DNA from: an uncultured Clostridium sp.
Lineage (GTDB): Bacteria; Bacillota_I; Bacilli_A; RF39; UBA660
DNA length: 64,000 nt
NCBI GenBank assembly: GCA_905193755.1
Contig: CAJJPX010000004.1
Location: 1 to 64,000 of the forward strand
Reading direction: 5' to 3'
Of this stretch, positions 8,126 to 16,022 are shown in pieces. Every line of letters starts with the position of its first letter. Positions within the stretch are counted from its first letter, which is position 1. Made by a program: the position numbers and the translations under genes. A model generated the notes under the pieces. It did no database searches. It was not told where the DNA came from and saw only the letters and a list, made by a program, of their open reading frames with translations.

Positions 8126-9364
8126 TTACTTATCACCTTCTTCTGCAATAGCTAGCATTAATTTAATTCTATTTTCTTGATTTACTTTTGAAGCTCCTGC
8201 ATCATAATCTATTGGAAATATATTAGCATTTGGATATAACATTCTAAGTGTTCTAATTGTACCTTTACCTACTATGTGATTAGGAAGACATCCAAATGGT
8301 TGAGCACATATAATATTGTTATATCCTTTTTCTATTAACTCAGATACTTCTCCTGGTAAAAGCCATCCTTCTCCCATATTTACTCCTCTATCTATTACTC
8401 GATCTGCAAGTTTCTTTATTTTTTTAAATGGAGTTGGACATACAAATTCAGGATATGGTTTTAATGCTTCTTCCATGTCTTTTTCCCAAGAAGATGCAAT
8501 TGATTCTACAGTCTTTCCTGCATACATACTTACTCTATTTTTTCCATAATATTTATGATTTATTTCTCCATCAGAAAAACAAAATTCAAAGAATGCTAGT
8601 ACTCCTGGTACCATGTACTCACATCCTTCTTTAAGTAAGAATTCTTCTAAATTGTTGTTACCAAATGGAGAATATTTAACATATATTTCTCCTACGATAC
8701 CAACTTTCTTTAATTTTCTATCTGCTCTTTTAATCTCATGGAAGCTTTTAGCAATACTTTTTAGATTTTTTTTCATACTTCTATTATTTAAACTTTTCTT
8801 AGAAGCAAAATCAGTAGATAATTTATTTATCCAATAATCTACTAATTTATCAGTTTCACCTTTTTTCTTTTCATAAGGTTTTACTTGATTCTTTAAAAGC
8901 ATTATAAAGTCTCCATAGATAATAGTTCTAAGAGACATATACATCATCATTGGTGTTAGTTTAAATCCACTACATTTTTCTATGTTACTTGTACTTACTG
9001 AAATAACTGGTATATAGTCATATCCCATACTTTCTAAAGCTTTTCTAAGTAAACAAATATAATTAGATGCTCTACATCCACCACCAGTTTGAAATTGTAT
9101 TAAAGCTACTTTATGTGTATCATAATCTCCGCTTTTAAGTGCATAAAGTTGTTGTCCTATCGCACATATAGCTGGATAACAAATATCATTATGTAAGTAA
9201 CTAAGTCCGGTATCTATAACATCTTTTCCTTCATAATGAAGTACTTCTACATTATATCCATATAATTTAAATACTTTTTTTAGAAGTCTCATATGTACTG
9301 GAAATATATCTGGTGCTAGTATAGTATGAGTTTTTTTCATATCTTTAGTAAATTCTGCTGTCAT
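8126..9364 (-). CDS. Dehydratase-like companion of the CoA activase (usually its C-terminal part)
   Basis: A 412-residue protein with conserved Cys residues in N-D-I-C-Y-P-A and G-G-G-C-R-A-S-N, plus E-G-W-L-L-P-G-E and I-I-C-A-Q-P-F-G-C-L-P-N-H, patterns of the 2-hydroxyglutaryl-CoA dehydratase-like module. In many Bacillota this module is the C-terminal portion of a single ~1400-residue activase-related protein. Here it is a separate gene placed upstream of the activase and ends one base before it, so the two are surely co-translated. The ATG at 9364 follows AAAGGAG. The Cys motifs suggest an Fe-S cluster. Function beyond ATP-driven radical-type dehydration or reduction is not known. Confidence 0.85.
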   Translation of the reverse strand: MTAEFTKDMKKTHTILAPDIFPVHMRLLKKVFKLYGYNVEVLHYEGKDVIDTGLSYLHNDICYPAICAIGQQLYALKSGDYDTHKVALIQFQTGGGCRASNYICLLRKALESMGYDYIPVISVSTSNIEKCSGFKLTPMMMYMSLRTIIYGDFIMLLKNQVKPYEKKKGETDKLVDYWINKLSTDFASKKSLNNRSMKKNLKSIAKSFHEIKRADRKLKKVGIVGEIYVKYSPFGNNNLEEFLLKEGCEYMVPGVLAFFEFCFSDGEINHKYYGKNRVSMYAGKTVESIASSWEKDMEEALKPYPEFVCPTPFKKIKKLADRVIDRGVNMGEGWLLPGEVSELIEKGYNNIICAQPFGCLPNHIVGKGTIRTLRMLYPNANIFPIDYDAGASKVNQENRIKLMLAIAEEGDK

Positions 9365-9382
9365 ATATATGTCTCCTTTAAA

Positions 9383-9934
9383 CTATTTTTTCTTTTCTTT
9401 GAATATTTTAACTGATGTAATAACTGTTATTAAACTAAGAATACCTTCTACTAAAAGGTTAGCTCCAAGTAATATAGTTAATACCATAGCACTCTCACTA
9501 GGCTTTATCATTAGTGTTATACCACAGATACAAGCAAGTATTGCAAATATTAGAATTAAATACCATTCACGAATACCAAACTTATGTGCTTCATTAGCAA
9601 TATGTATTTTAAACATACTATCAGTAAATATTGATAAACCTAATGCTATGCATATAAAGTTAATAAATCCTTCAGGATGTATTAGAATAATAATACCAAG
9701 TACTAGAAGTAAAATACCAAATGGCAAGTCATATTGAAATGCTAAACGATATAGGTCATTTGAGAAATAACCAAATAATTTAATCATACCAAATGCTATT
9801 AAAAGTATTGCACATATTACAACTAACATTGTTTGTGAAAATGCTGGATTTATCATAAGTACTAATCCTAGAATACATAATATGATAGACATAACTATGT
9901 AACTTGTTTTAGCTATACGTATAAATTTACTCAT
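9383..9934 (-). CDS. HdeD/DUF308-family membrane protein
   Basis: A 183-residue integral membrane protein with about six short hydrophobic segments arranged as three repeated pairs, the hallmark of the HdeD (DUF308) family. Repeated small-residue motifs I-L-L-I-A-F-G, L-L-L-V-L-G-I-I-I-L and A-N-L-L-V-E-G-I-L support this. HdeD of Escherichia coli is linked to acid resistance, but the molecular function is unclear and may differ here. The ATG at 9934 follows GGAGG; an earlier GTG/ATG would include the ribosome site. A TetR regulator lies upstream in the same direction and may control it. Confidence 0.82.
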   Translation of the reverse strand: MSKFIRIAKTSYIVMSIILCILGLVLMINPAFSQTMLVVICAILLIAFGMIKLFGYFSNDLYRLAFQYDLPFGILLLVLGIIILIHPEGFINFICIALGLSIFTDSMFKIHIANEAHKFGIREWYLILIFAILACICGITLMIKPSESAMVLTILLGANLLVEGILSLITVITSVKIFKEKKK

Positions 9935-10054
9935 CTTAGTTCCTCCTTTCATTATATAAATAGTATAACCTCATAATACATTTTTTTAAATGGACAGTTT
10001 TTTTATGATGTTTAATTTTTAGACAAAATGGTTTTAATGCATAAAAAAAGAATA

Positions 10055-10609
10055 TTAATTAGAATGTTTACTTATAAATTCTAATAATATTTCTTTACTT
10101 ATTTTAGTATATGTTACATACTCTTTTACATATTCTTCATCTAAGTTTCTTGATAACCAGTCAATACAGAATCCAAAGAATTGGCACTTTATAAAACTAA
10201 TTAAGAACTTCTTATCTTTTTCATTTATGTTCATATTTTTAGTAATTGAGTTTATTAGTGTTCTAACTGTATATTCACAAGTGTCCATTATGAATCTCTC
10301 ATATATATTTTTATCTAAGTGATTATAAATATTTAGAATAGTCTTTTTATTTTCAAGTACATATTTAATAGCTACTTCTACTGCCATGTCTATTGAATCT
10401 ATAGTTGGATAATTTTTAATTAAAATGTCTGTTTCTTCAGTAATAACATTTTCAAGTAAATCATTTATGTCTTCGTAATGATAATAAAATGTATTTCTAT
10501 TTACTCCACATTCATCTACTATATCTTTTACTGTTATTTGATTAAAAGGTTTTTCTTTTAGTAATGTTATAAATGTGTCCTTGATTGCTTTTTTAGTAAA
10601 GTTTGCCAT
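10055..10609 (-). CDS. TetR/AcrR-family transcriptional regulator
   Basis: A 184-residue repressor. The N-terminal helix-turn-helix (about residues 5-50) is canonical: A-I-K-D-T-F-I-T-L-L-x-x-K-P-F-N-Q-I-T-V-K-D-I-V-D-E-C-G-V-N-R-N-T-F-Y-Y-H-Y-E-D. The all-helical C-terminal part resembles the TetR_C_7/DhaS-type ligand domain, with the E-Y-V-K-E-Y-V region near the end. The start ATG follows AGAGGT. It reads towards the HdeD-like gene and diverges from the gene at 10686; a short inverted repeat ATACCT-N4-AGGTAT (10613-10628) between them could be an operator but overlaps its own ribosome site. Ligand unknown. Confidence 0.88.
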   Translation of the reverse strand: MANFTKKAIKDTFITLLKEKPFNQITVKDIVDECGVNRNTFYYHYEDINDLLENVITEETDILIKNYPTIDSIDMAVEVAIKYVLENKKTILNIYNHLDKNIYERFIMDTCEYTVRTLINSITKNMNINEKDKKFLISFIKCQFFGFCIDWLSRNLDEEYVKEYVTYTKISKEILLEFISKHSN

Positions 10610-10685
10610 AATATACCTCTTTAGGTATTATACAATAAATTTATGTTTTTTCAAAATTATGATATACTTTTATAGAGGTATTACT

Positions 10686-11162
10686 ATGGAAATGTATAAC
10701 TATGATAAAATTATTAGGAAACTTAAACTTGATGAATTAGATGATGAAACTAAGTTAAAAAAAGTTATAAAATGCTCTGCTGATTGTTATGATACTTTAA
10801 TTAGATTTTATAATTATTATTTAACATTAATAGAAAACAATAATGACTTAGATGATTTTGATGAAGATATTAAAGGTATTAAGAATAGTAAAGCAAAAAC
10901 TATTAAGGGATATTTAGATTTAATAGAAAGAATCGTTGATACTACTAATGAGATAGCTAATGAAACTATTGAATTAAATACTAAAATACATAAGAAAGAA
11001 AAAGAAATAAAAAAGAATAAGCATAGTTTATTAAAAACATTATTTATTGGGTCTTTATTTGGTACTAAAAAGAAACAAAGTAAAGTTAAAGATAATGAGT
11101 CATATAGATTCGAAGAAACTGAACTCGAAGATGATGACTTTCATTTTGAAGATCCAGATTAA
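10686..11162 (+). CDS. Unknown small charged protein with coiled-coil middle and acidic tail
   Basis: No family recognised. The 158-residue product begins M-E-M-Y-N-Y-D-K at the ATG at 10686, preceded by AGAGGT and a -10 box TATACT at 10663-10668. Residues about 10-110 look helical and highly charged, residues 110-130 hold a Lys-rich stretch with a short hydrophobic patch (L-L-K-T-L-F-I-G-S-L-F-G-T), and the last 25 residues are strongly acidic. There is no signal peptide. It is transcribed divergently from the TetR gene, so the regulator might control it. Ends in a bidirectional terminator shared with the facing GNAT gene. Confidence 0.65.
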   Translation: MEMYNYDKIIRKLKLDELDDETKLKKVIKCSADCYDTLIRFYNYYLTLIENNNDLDDFDEDIKGIKNSKAKTIKGYLDLIERIVDTTNEIANETIELNTKIHKKEKEIKKNKHSLLKTLFIGSLFGTKKKQSKVKDNESYRFEETELEDDDFHFEDPD

Positions 11163-11183
11163 AAAGAGATTTAAAACTCTTTT
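11162..11183. terminator. Bidirectional terminator between convergent genes
   Basis: Arms AAAAGAG (11162-11168) and CTCTTTT (11177-11183) with an 8-base loop lie between the stop codons of two facing genes and have A and T runs on both sides. Confidence 0.65.
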
Positions 11184-11635
11184 ATTTTGTTTACATATAC
11201 TCTTTCATTATTAGTATTATCACAATAATATGTGTAATTATTTTTTTCTAATAGATTTATTAAATCTTTATGATTAGTGTAAAGTGTTATATATATCTCA
11301 TTTACATTATTATTTATAGCTTCGTTAAAAGCAATTTCTAAATATTTAGTACCTAGTCTTTTATATTTATCTATTACTTTTAAAGTACATATTTTTAATC
11401 TTTTAGATGGCTTAAATTTTTTAGTAAAATTATTATTTATTTCTAGTTCATCTTCTGTTTTTAGTACTAAAATAGATGTTATTTTATTGTTTTGATATGT
11501 TACATATGCTTTTCTATCTAAGTGATTATTAAACCAAATAATAAAGTCTTTATAATCACTTTTTAGTGAATCAAAGAATGTATCATTTATATCTAAATCT
11601 TTTAATTGTTTTGATTCTATAACTATGTTTTTCAT
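11171..11635 (-). CDS. GNAT-like N-acetyltransferase, divergent
   Basis: A 154-residue protein with the general architecture of a Gcn5-related acetyltransferase: an I-T-S-I-L-V-L-K strand, then the K-R-L-K-I-C-T-L-K-V ... Y-K-R-L-G-T-K-Y-L-E-I-A-F-N-E-A segment, which corresponds to the beta4-alpha3 acetyl-CoA pyrophosphate loop (usually R/Q-x-x-G-x-G/A), and an E-I-Y-I-T-L-Y strand followed by L-L-E-K-N-N-Y-T-Y-Y near the C-terminus. The loop is degenerate, so enzyme activity is less certain than the fold. There is no good ribosome site before the ATG at 11635; it may rely on coupling to the peptidase gene 25 bases upstream. Substrate unknown. Confidence 0.65.
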   Translation of the reverse strand: MKNIVIESKQLKDLDINDTFFDSLKSDYKDFIIWFNNHLDRKAYVTYQNNKITSILVLKTEDELEINNNFTKKFKPSKRLKICTLKVIDKYKRLGTKYLEIAFNEAINNNVNEIYITLYTNHKDLINLLEKNNYTYYCDNTNNERVYVNKIKEF

Positions 11636-11660
11636 TATATTATTTATACATATTGTAAAT

Positions 11661-12344
11661 TTACTTTAGGTTTACAATTTCTTTAATATCACTATACTCT
11701 TTACCATTTATAATCATAACACTATTTTTAACATTATAATAATTTCCAAAGTACTCTAAGTTTCCATTTTCACATCTAATAAATGATTCATTTGGAAGAG
11801 CAATTAGTGGCCTATCATTACTTACAGTAAATATTTCTTTTAGAAATTCTTCATTTTTAAAATCTAGATGTGGATATATATTAAAATCTACTAAACCTAA
11901 ACCTTCATATTTAACTAATTTATAATCTTGATATTCATCTAAATAAATAACATTTTTACTTTGATTTAGACTGCCTGCTGAAACGCCTATTATTAAATCT
12001 CTACTTATAATATTATCTTTAATCTTGTATTCATTTATACTTTGCATTTCTTTATATGTATCTCCGCCCATAAGAAAGACTATATTAGATTTATTTAATA
12101 ATTCTTTTGCTTCTTTTTTAGATACTCTTTTATCAATAAGATATTCACATTTAAAATTAATACCTGCTTTATTAAATGCATCTACTAACAAGTTTTTATG
12201 CTTATCTATTTTTTCAGTATTATCAAAGTCCGATGCTATAAAAGTAATAACACTATTATCTTTTATATCTTTTTTTAAAGATTCTATTTGTTCTTTAGTG
12301 AATCCATTTTCTTTGTCTATTCCACTCATTAAATAATTAATCAT
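11661..12344 (-). CDS. Peptidase S51 (dipeptidase E-like) family protein
   Basis: A class-I glutamine-amidotransferase-like serine peptidase. The 227-residue product has F-L-M-G-G-D-T (about residues 90-96) and the nucleophile elbow G-V-S-A-G-S (120-125, Ser122), both diagnostic of the S51 family, plus a later D-F-N-I-Y-P-H-L-D segment matching the region that contains the catalytic His. E. coli PepE cleaves Asp-Xaa dipeptides; other members are cyanophycinases, so the substrate is uncertain. The start ATG overlaps the upstream GNAT stop codon by one base (TAATG), following AGAAGG, so the genes are co-translated. Confidence 0.85.
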   Translation of the reverse strand: MINYLMSGIDKENGFTKEQIESLKKDIKDNSVITFIASDFDNTEKIDKHKNLLVDAFNKAGINFKCEYLIDKRVSKKEAKELLNKSNIVFLMGGDTYKEMQSINEYKIKDNIISRDLIIGVSAGSLNQSKNVIYLDEYQDYKLVKYEGLGLVDFNIYPHLDFKNEEFLKEIFTVSNDRPLIALPNESFIRCENGNLEYFGNYYNVKNSVMIINGKEYSDIKEIVNLK

Positions 12345-12850
12345 TATATACCTTCTTTCTTATCTTCATCAATCTTTTTTATTAATGTTTTCATTCTTGT
12401 ATGATATCCTTTTTTATTATAGAAGTTTTCTGCATTATGATTGTATGCGAATACATCTACTATTACATATTCACAGCCTAGACTTTTAAAGTATTCTTCC
12501 ATCTTGTCCATTAATTCTTTACCAACACCTTTGCTTCTTATTTTCTTACTTACAATAAGTTCTGTTATTTCTCCTCTTCTTGGACATTTATAATCTAAAT
12601 AATCATATTCATCATATGGAAATATACATCCAATTACTAGTCCAACTACTTTATTGTTATCTAATGCTAAAAAGCATTTACCTTCGTTTTCATATGCTTC
12701 TTTTAAATCAATTACTGCCATTTTATCTCTATAGTCTTTATGTAATTGGTCTAAGTCGTCTTCATCGATTGTAAGAATATATTCTTCTAATTCAACTAGT
12801 AAGTCTTTTACATCTTCTAAATATTTTTCTTCATATTCTATAATAGTCAT
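12344..12850 (-). CDS. GNAT-family N-acetyltransferase
   Basis: A canonical 168-residue acetyltransferase that transfers acetyl from acetyl-CoA to an amine. Motif A is clear: E-I-T-E-L-I-V-S-K-K-I-R-S-K-G-V-G-K-E-L-M (about residues 97-117), with the R-x-x-G-x-G CoA-pyrophosphate loop, followed by Y-V-I-V-D-V-F-A-Y-N-H-N-A-E-N-F-Y-N-K-K-G-Y typical of motif B. The N-terminus has several acidic residues. ATG at 12850 follows AGGTGAT. First gene of an apparent three-gene unit with the S51 peptidase and the degenerate GNAT. Substrate not decidable. Confidence 0.9.
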   Translation of the reverse strand: MTIIEYEEKYLEDVKDLLVELEEYILTIDEDDLDQLHKDYRDKMAVIDLKEAYENEGKCFLALDNNKVVGLVIGCIFPYDEYDYLDYKCPRRGEITELIVSKKIRSKGVGKELMDKMEEYFKSLGCEYVIVDVFAYNHNAENFYNKKGYHTRMKTLIKKIDEDKKEGI

Positions 12851-12883
12851 ATTATCACCTAAAAATATTATAACATAATTAAA

Positions 12884-12903
12884 AAGATTACCGAAGTAAT
12901 CTT
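12884..12903 (-). terminator. Terminator of the alpha/beta hydrolase gene
   Basis: Stem AAGATTAC / GTAATCTT with a TTCG tetraloop on the minus strand, followed by TTTTT. It overlaps the stop codon of the hydrolase gene by two bases. Confidence 0.8.
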
Positions 12904-13651
12904 AATTCTCTTTATCATTTTCTGTTATTCCATTTGGAAAATTTAATAAATTATTTTTATTCTTAAAAAATTCTATTACAAGGTCTGTTGCTTGAGCTTT
13001 TTTATTTTCTCTAAATACATCATGTGTAGTTTTTTCTAACATTACTAGTTTCTTTAAATTATTTTGTACACAACTATATACGTATTCTACTGATTCTTGG
13101 GGAACTATAAAATCTGATGTACCTCTTAGTATTAATGTTGGTATTTTGACTTCTTTAATACAATCTTGTAGTTCTTTTACTATTTTAAAGAATTCTATAT
13201 AACAATTAGCTGGTAGTTTTAATAATCTATTTGTTACTAGTTGTGCTCCATATTCTTCAAATATTTTTGGAGTTGAAGTTAGGGCAGTATTGATATTAAA
13301 CTTAGTATTTTCAAAACCACTTATTCTAAAAGCAGGTGCTACTAAGACTAGCTTTTTAACTTGTGGATATTTTGATGCCACATATGAAGCTAATACTCCA
13401 CCCATGGAATGTCCTACAACATATATTTTTTTATAGCCATTAGATATTAAAAATTCCATTTCACTATCTACTTTTTTAATCCAATCTTTATAAGTTATTT
13501 TCTTTTTAAAATCACCATCATGTCCTGGTAAAGTAAAAGTAAAAACATCATAGTTACTAACTAGTTCTAATCTATGTGTTAAATATTCTTGATCATATAC
13601 TCCACCTGCAAAACCATGTATAACTAATATTGCTTTTCTAAATAATTCCAT
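12902..13651 (-). CDS. Alpha/beta hydrolase (carboxylesterase/lipase-like)
   Basis: A 249-residue cytoplasmic serine hydrolase. Features: oxyanion region I-L-V-I-H-G-F-A-G-G near the N-terminus, nucleophile elbow V-V-G-H-S-M-G-G (about residue 85, Ser), acid residue in L-I-L-R-G-T-S-D-F-I-V-P (Asp), and the catalytic His in K-T-T-H-D-V-F. This is the monoacylglycerol-lipase/Est30 carboxylesterase pattern. The ATG at 13651 was taken instead of a GTG nine bases upstream because AGGAAG lies at proper distance. It stands alone with its own terminator. Natural substrate unknown. Confidence 0.88.
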   Translation of the reverse strand: MELFRKAILVIHGFAGGVYDQEYLTHRLELVSNYDVFTFTLPGHDGDFKKKITYKDWIKKVDSEMEFLISNGYKKIYVVGHSMGGVLASYVASKYPQVKKLVLVAPAFRISGFENTKFNINTALTSTPKIFEEYGAQLVTNRLLKLPANCYIEFFKIVKELQDCIKEVKIPTLILRGTSDFIVPQESVEYVYSCVQNNLKKLVMLEKTTHDVFRENKKAQATDLVIEFFKNKNNLLNFPNGITENDKEN

Positions 13652-13704
13652 ACTACTCACTTCCTATGGTATTATTTTAGCATAATTAGTTTTATCTTGC
13701 TATA

Positions 13705-14301
13705 TTATTCTAATTCTTCTTTCCAACTTGCATCTAATTCTTCATCATCGTAGAAAATACAACTTAATTTACTTACTGCTTTATATAGTTTTCCTACGCC
13801 TTTTTCACTCTTTTCATAGTTTGCAATGAATGCATCATCTATTCCTAGACTTCTTCCTTCACTATACGAATCTATATCAGCTCCAATATATGTAAATTTC
13901 CAATCTTTATGAGCTTGTATTAATTCTTTTATTTGTGACTTGTTATATTTTGTTGACGAATTTTCATAACCATCTGTTGTAATAACAAATATTACTTTAT
14001 TAGGATCTTTATCTTCCATTTCTCTTATAGTTTTACCTATTGCATCTAATAATGCAGTGCATCCTCTAACATAATATTCTTTATTAGTTAGTTTTTTTAC
14101 ATTATCAATATCTTCCCTATTATGTAACACTTCATACTTATCATCAAATAATATTGTTGTTACTTTTACGTTCTTTCCCCTTTGTGAATTGATATAACTA
14201 TTATATCCTCCGATTGTGTCCTTTTCTATCCCACTCATAGAACCACTTCTATCAAGTAAAAACACTATATCCATTTCGTTATCTCTCATTTTATTTTTCA
14301 T
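13705..14301 (-). CDS. Von Willebrand factor type A (vWA) domain protein, cytosolic
   Basis: The whole 198-residue protein is one vWA domain. The metal-ion-dependent adhesion site is complete: D-R-S-G-S (17-21) as DxSxS, a conserved Thr in G-C-T-A-L-L-D-A-I-G-K-T, and T-T-D-G-Y-E-N as the third ligand loop. No signal peptide or membrane segment is present, so it probably works inside the cell, as do the TerY-like vWA proteins of stress and tellurite-type clusters. The start follows GGGAGAGAG. It is divergent from a HTH protein at 14400, and a palindrome lies between them; such vWA-HTH pairs recur in Bacillota, with an undefined role. Confidence 0.88.
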   Translation of the reverse strand: MKNKMRDNEMDIVFLLDRSGSMSGIEKDTIGGYNSYINSQRGKNVKVTTILFDDKYEVLHNREDIDNVKKLTNKEYYVRGCTALLDAIGKTIREMEDKDPNKVIFVITTDGYENSSTKYNKSQIKELIQAHKDWKFTYIGADIDSYSEGRSLGIDDAFIANYEKSEKGVGKLYKAVSKLSCIFYDDEELDASWKEELE

Positions 14302-14351
14302 ACTCTCTCCCTCTTTTCTCTTTAATAATAATATTTTCTATTATTTATTTG

Positions 14352-14382
14352 GTCGCTTTAAAAGTGACATTTATGTTATAAT
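14352..14382 (+). promoter_or_regulatory. Palindromic operator and -10 box between vWA and HTH genes
   Basis: GTCGCTTT-A-AAAGTGAC (14352-14368) is a near-perfect inverted repeat with one mismatch. A consensus -10 box TATAAT follows at 14377-14382, 17 bases after the stretch where a -35 box would lie inside the palindrome. No good -35 hexamer is present, so the palindrome may bind either a repressor or an activator. The downstream HTH gene product is the obvious candidate binder (inference). Confidence 0.6.
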
Positions 14383-14399
14383 TACCTAAAGAGGAAATT

Positions 14400-14951
14400 A
14401 TGAAAGAAGAATTAAAAAAATATATTAATTTAAATTTAGAAAAAGAAGATAAAACTGAACATAAGAAAAGTGAATTTATATTTAGGGGAAAACTTAAAAA
14501 TATTTTTTATGATGAGTATTATAGTGAAGATGATGATTTAGAAATTTGCGAGGAACCACAATATAAAAAAAGTATTAATCCAGTTGAACAATATTTAAAA
14601 GATAATGATAAATATAATGATTTTCAAACAATGTTATTTAAAATGATTGATGAAAGAAATCTTAAAGATAGTGATGTTTATAATAAAGTACATATTGATA
14701 GAAGATTATTTTCTAAGATAAGAAGTGATAAAAATTATCATCCTTCTAAAGAAACTATTATATTACTTGGTCTTTCATTAGAACTTAATGAACTTGAGAT
14801 AGTTGAATTACTAGATAGTGCCTCTTATTCACTTCCTAAAAATAATTATTTTGATTTAATAATTAGATTTTGCTTTATTAATAAAGTATATAATATAAAT
14901 AATGTTAATGAATTATTATATGATTATGATTGTAAGTTATTAAATGCATAG
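14400..14951 (+). CDS. HTH protein divergent from the vWA gene
   Basis: A 183-residue protein. The N-terminal 75 residues are charged and low in complexity; residues about 75-150 contain a helix-turn-helix-like segment, L-F-K-M-I-D-E-R-N-L-K-D-S-D-V-Y then D-R-R-L-F-S-K-I-R-S and P-S-K-E-T-I-I-L-L-G-L-S-L-E-L, followed by a helical C-terminus. I recognise this as the small HTH family often found next to vWA genes in Bacillota, though it has no established name. The ATG follows AGAGGAAA and a TATAAT box. It probably controls its own promoter through the palindrome at 14352. It ends in a strong shared terminator. Confidence 0.72.
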   Translation: MKEELKKYINLNLEKEDKTEHKKSEFIFRGKLKNIFYDEYYSEDDDLEICEEPQYKKSINPVEQYLKDNDKYNDFQTMLFKMIDERNLKDSDVYNKVHIDRRLFSKIRSDKNYHPSKETIILLGLSLELNELEIVELLDSASYSLPKNNYFDLIIRFCFINKVYNINNVNELLYDYDCKLLNA

Positions 14952-14952
14952 T

Positions 14953-14979
14953 AAAAGAGTTAATTAATTTAACTCTTTT
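14953..14979. terminator. Bidirectional terminator, HTH gene / SWIM gene
   Basis: Arms AAAAGAGTTAA (14953-14963) and TTAACTCTTTT (14969-14979) with a five-base loop, with T runs on both strands, between convergent genes. Confidence 0.85.
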
Positions 14980-16006
14980 TTTCTTTTATGATATTTTCTA
15001 TTTCTTTAGTTAGTGATTCATTTTCATCATCTTCTAGTATATCCCATATAGGATTGTTATTTTCATCAACTACTGGTACTATTTCTATATTGCCTTCATT
15101 ATTCACTACTTCAAGTTCATCTTCTACTACACCAACGCATAGATAATAATCAAAACTCAATACTTTTTCTAATAAATCTTTAGTGTTATTTTTATGAGTT
15201 ATTTTATAGAATCTACGCATATCTTTATTTCTAATAGATTCTAAAACTGCATACATATGCTTACAAAAATATTCACATGGGCAATTACAATATAGTTGTA
15301 GTTTCTTTTCATCTTCGTTATATTTGACAACAACTAGGTAATCTTTAGTTCCTTCGACTACTGCAAAATATCTATCATCTATTTTTTCTAAGAATAATAC
15401 ACTACCATCATCATAATATTCCATACCACGTTCTATAATTCTATCATCAAATATTTCATCTATATCATCATTAAATAAATCAAAATTAAATTCTTTTTTA
15501 TATTCATATTTATTTGATTCACCTGTTAAACTAGATATCATTTCATAAAGAAATCCTTCTAACTTTTTAGGAAGACTTTGAAATGTAAAATTAAGTATAT
15601 TGTAAATATAAGTTATCTCTTTTGGTATATATTTATTAAACTTAACACTTATCTTTTCTTTATTAGATGTTTCAATATTTACATTTAGAGTAACTAATCT
15701 TTCATCACTAAGATTATCTTCTATAAAAGTAGTTTCTATATTCTCTAAGTTATTAACATTATTTATAAATTCAATTATTCTATCATTTGGTATATATTCA
15801 TAACTAACATATTTTTCTATATCTTTAGTTTGCATAAGAGCTAAGTCTATCCAACTAAGTTTATATGTCTTAGTACTTTTAAGTTCATCTAGTCTAATAT
15901 AAATATAATAACCTTCATAATTAAATAAAGTTAATTCTAAAATATTTTTATCTTTCTTGAAATGTTTTTGTACTTGTTCTATCTTTTTAGTTATTTCTTC
16001 TTTCAT
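14969..16006 (-). CDS. SWIM zinc-finger domain protein
   Basis: A 345-residue cytosolic protein with a SWIM zinc finger at about residues 240-260: C-N-C-P-C-E-Y-F-C-K-H-M-Y-A-V, the CxCx(n)CxH pattern, preceded by the strand-rich segment typical before SWIM (V-V-E-G-T-K-D-Y-L-V-V-V). SWIM fingers bind DNA or protein and are found near helicases. The remainder is acidic and not recognised. The start at 16006 follows GGATGTGAT, identical to the leader of the upstream NERD gene; the longer ATG at 16021 would bury this ribosome site. The pair looks like an operon (16 bases apart). Role unknown; possibly nucleic-acid processing. Confidence 0.8.
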   Translation of the reverse strand: MKEEITKKIEQVQKHFKKDKNILELTLFNYEGYYIYIRLDELKSTKTYKLSWIDLALMQTKDIEKYVSYEYIPNDRIIEFINNVNNLENIETTFIEDNLSDERLVTLNVNIETSNKEKISVKFNKYIPKEITYIYNILNFTFQSLPKKLEGFLYEMISSLTGESNKYEYKKEFNFDLFNDDIDEIFDDRIIERGMEYYDDGSVLFLEKIDDRYFAVVEGTKDYLVVVKYNEDEKKLQLYCNCPCEYFCKHMYAVLESIRNKDMRRFYKITHKNNTKDLLEKVLSFDYYLCVGVVEDELEVVNNEGNIEIVPVVDENNNPIWDILEDDENESLTKEIENIIKEKKS

Positions 16007-16022
16007 AGTAATCACATCCATA

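Noticed and set aside
10613..10628. Inverted repeat ATACCT-N4-AGGTAT between the TetR gene and its divergent neighbour
   Set aside because: Only six bases per arm and it coincides with the AGAGGT ribosome site of the TetR gene, so it may be chance; not listed as an operator.
14969..16021. Longer start for the SWIM protein at 16021
   Set aside because: The GGATGTGAT ribosome site lies between that ATG and the one at 16006, and the same leader appears before the NERD gene.
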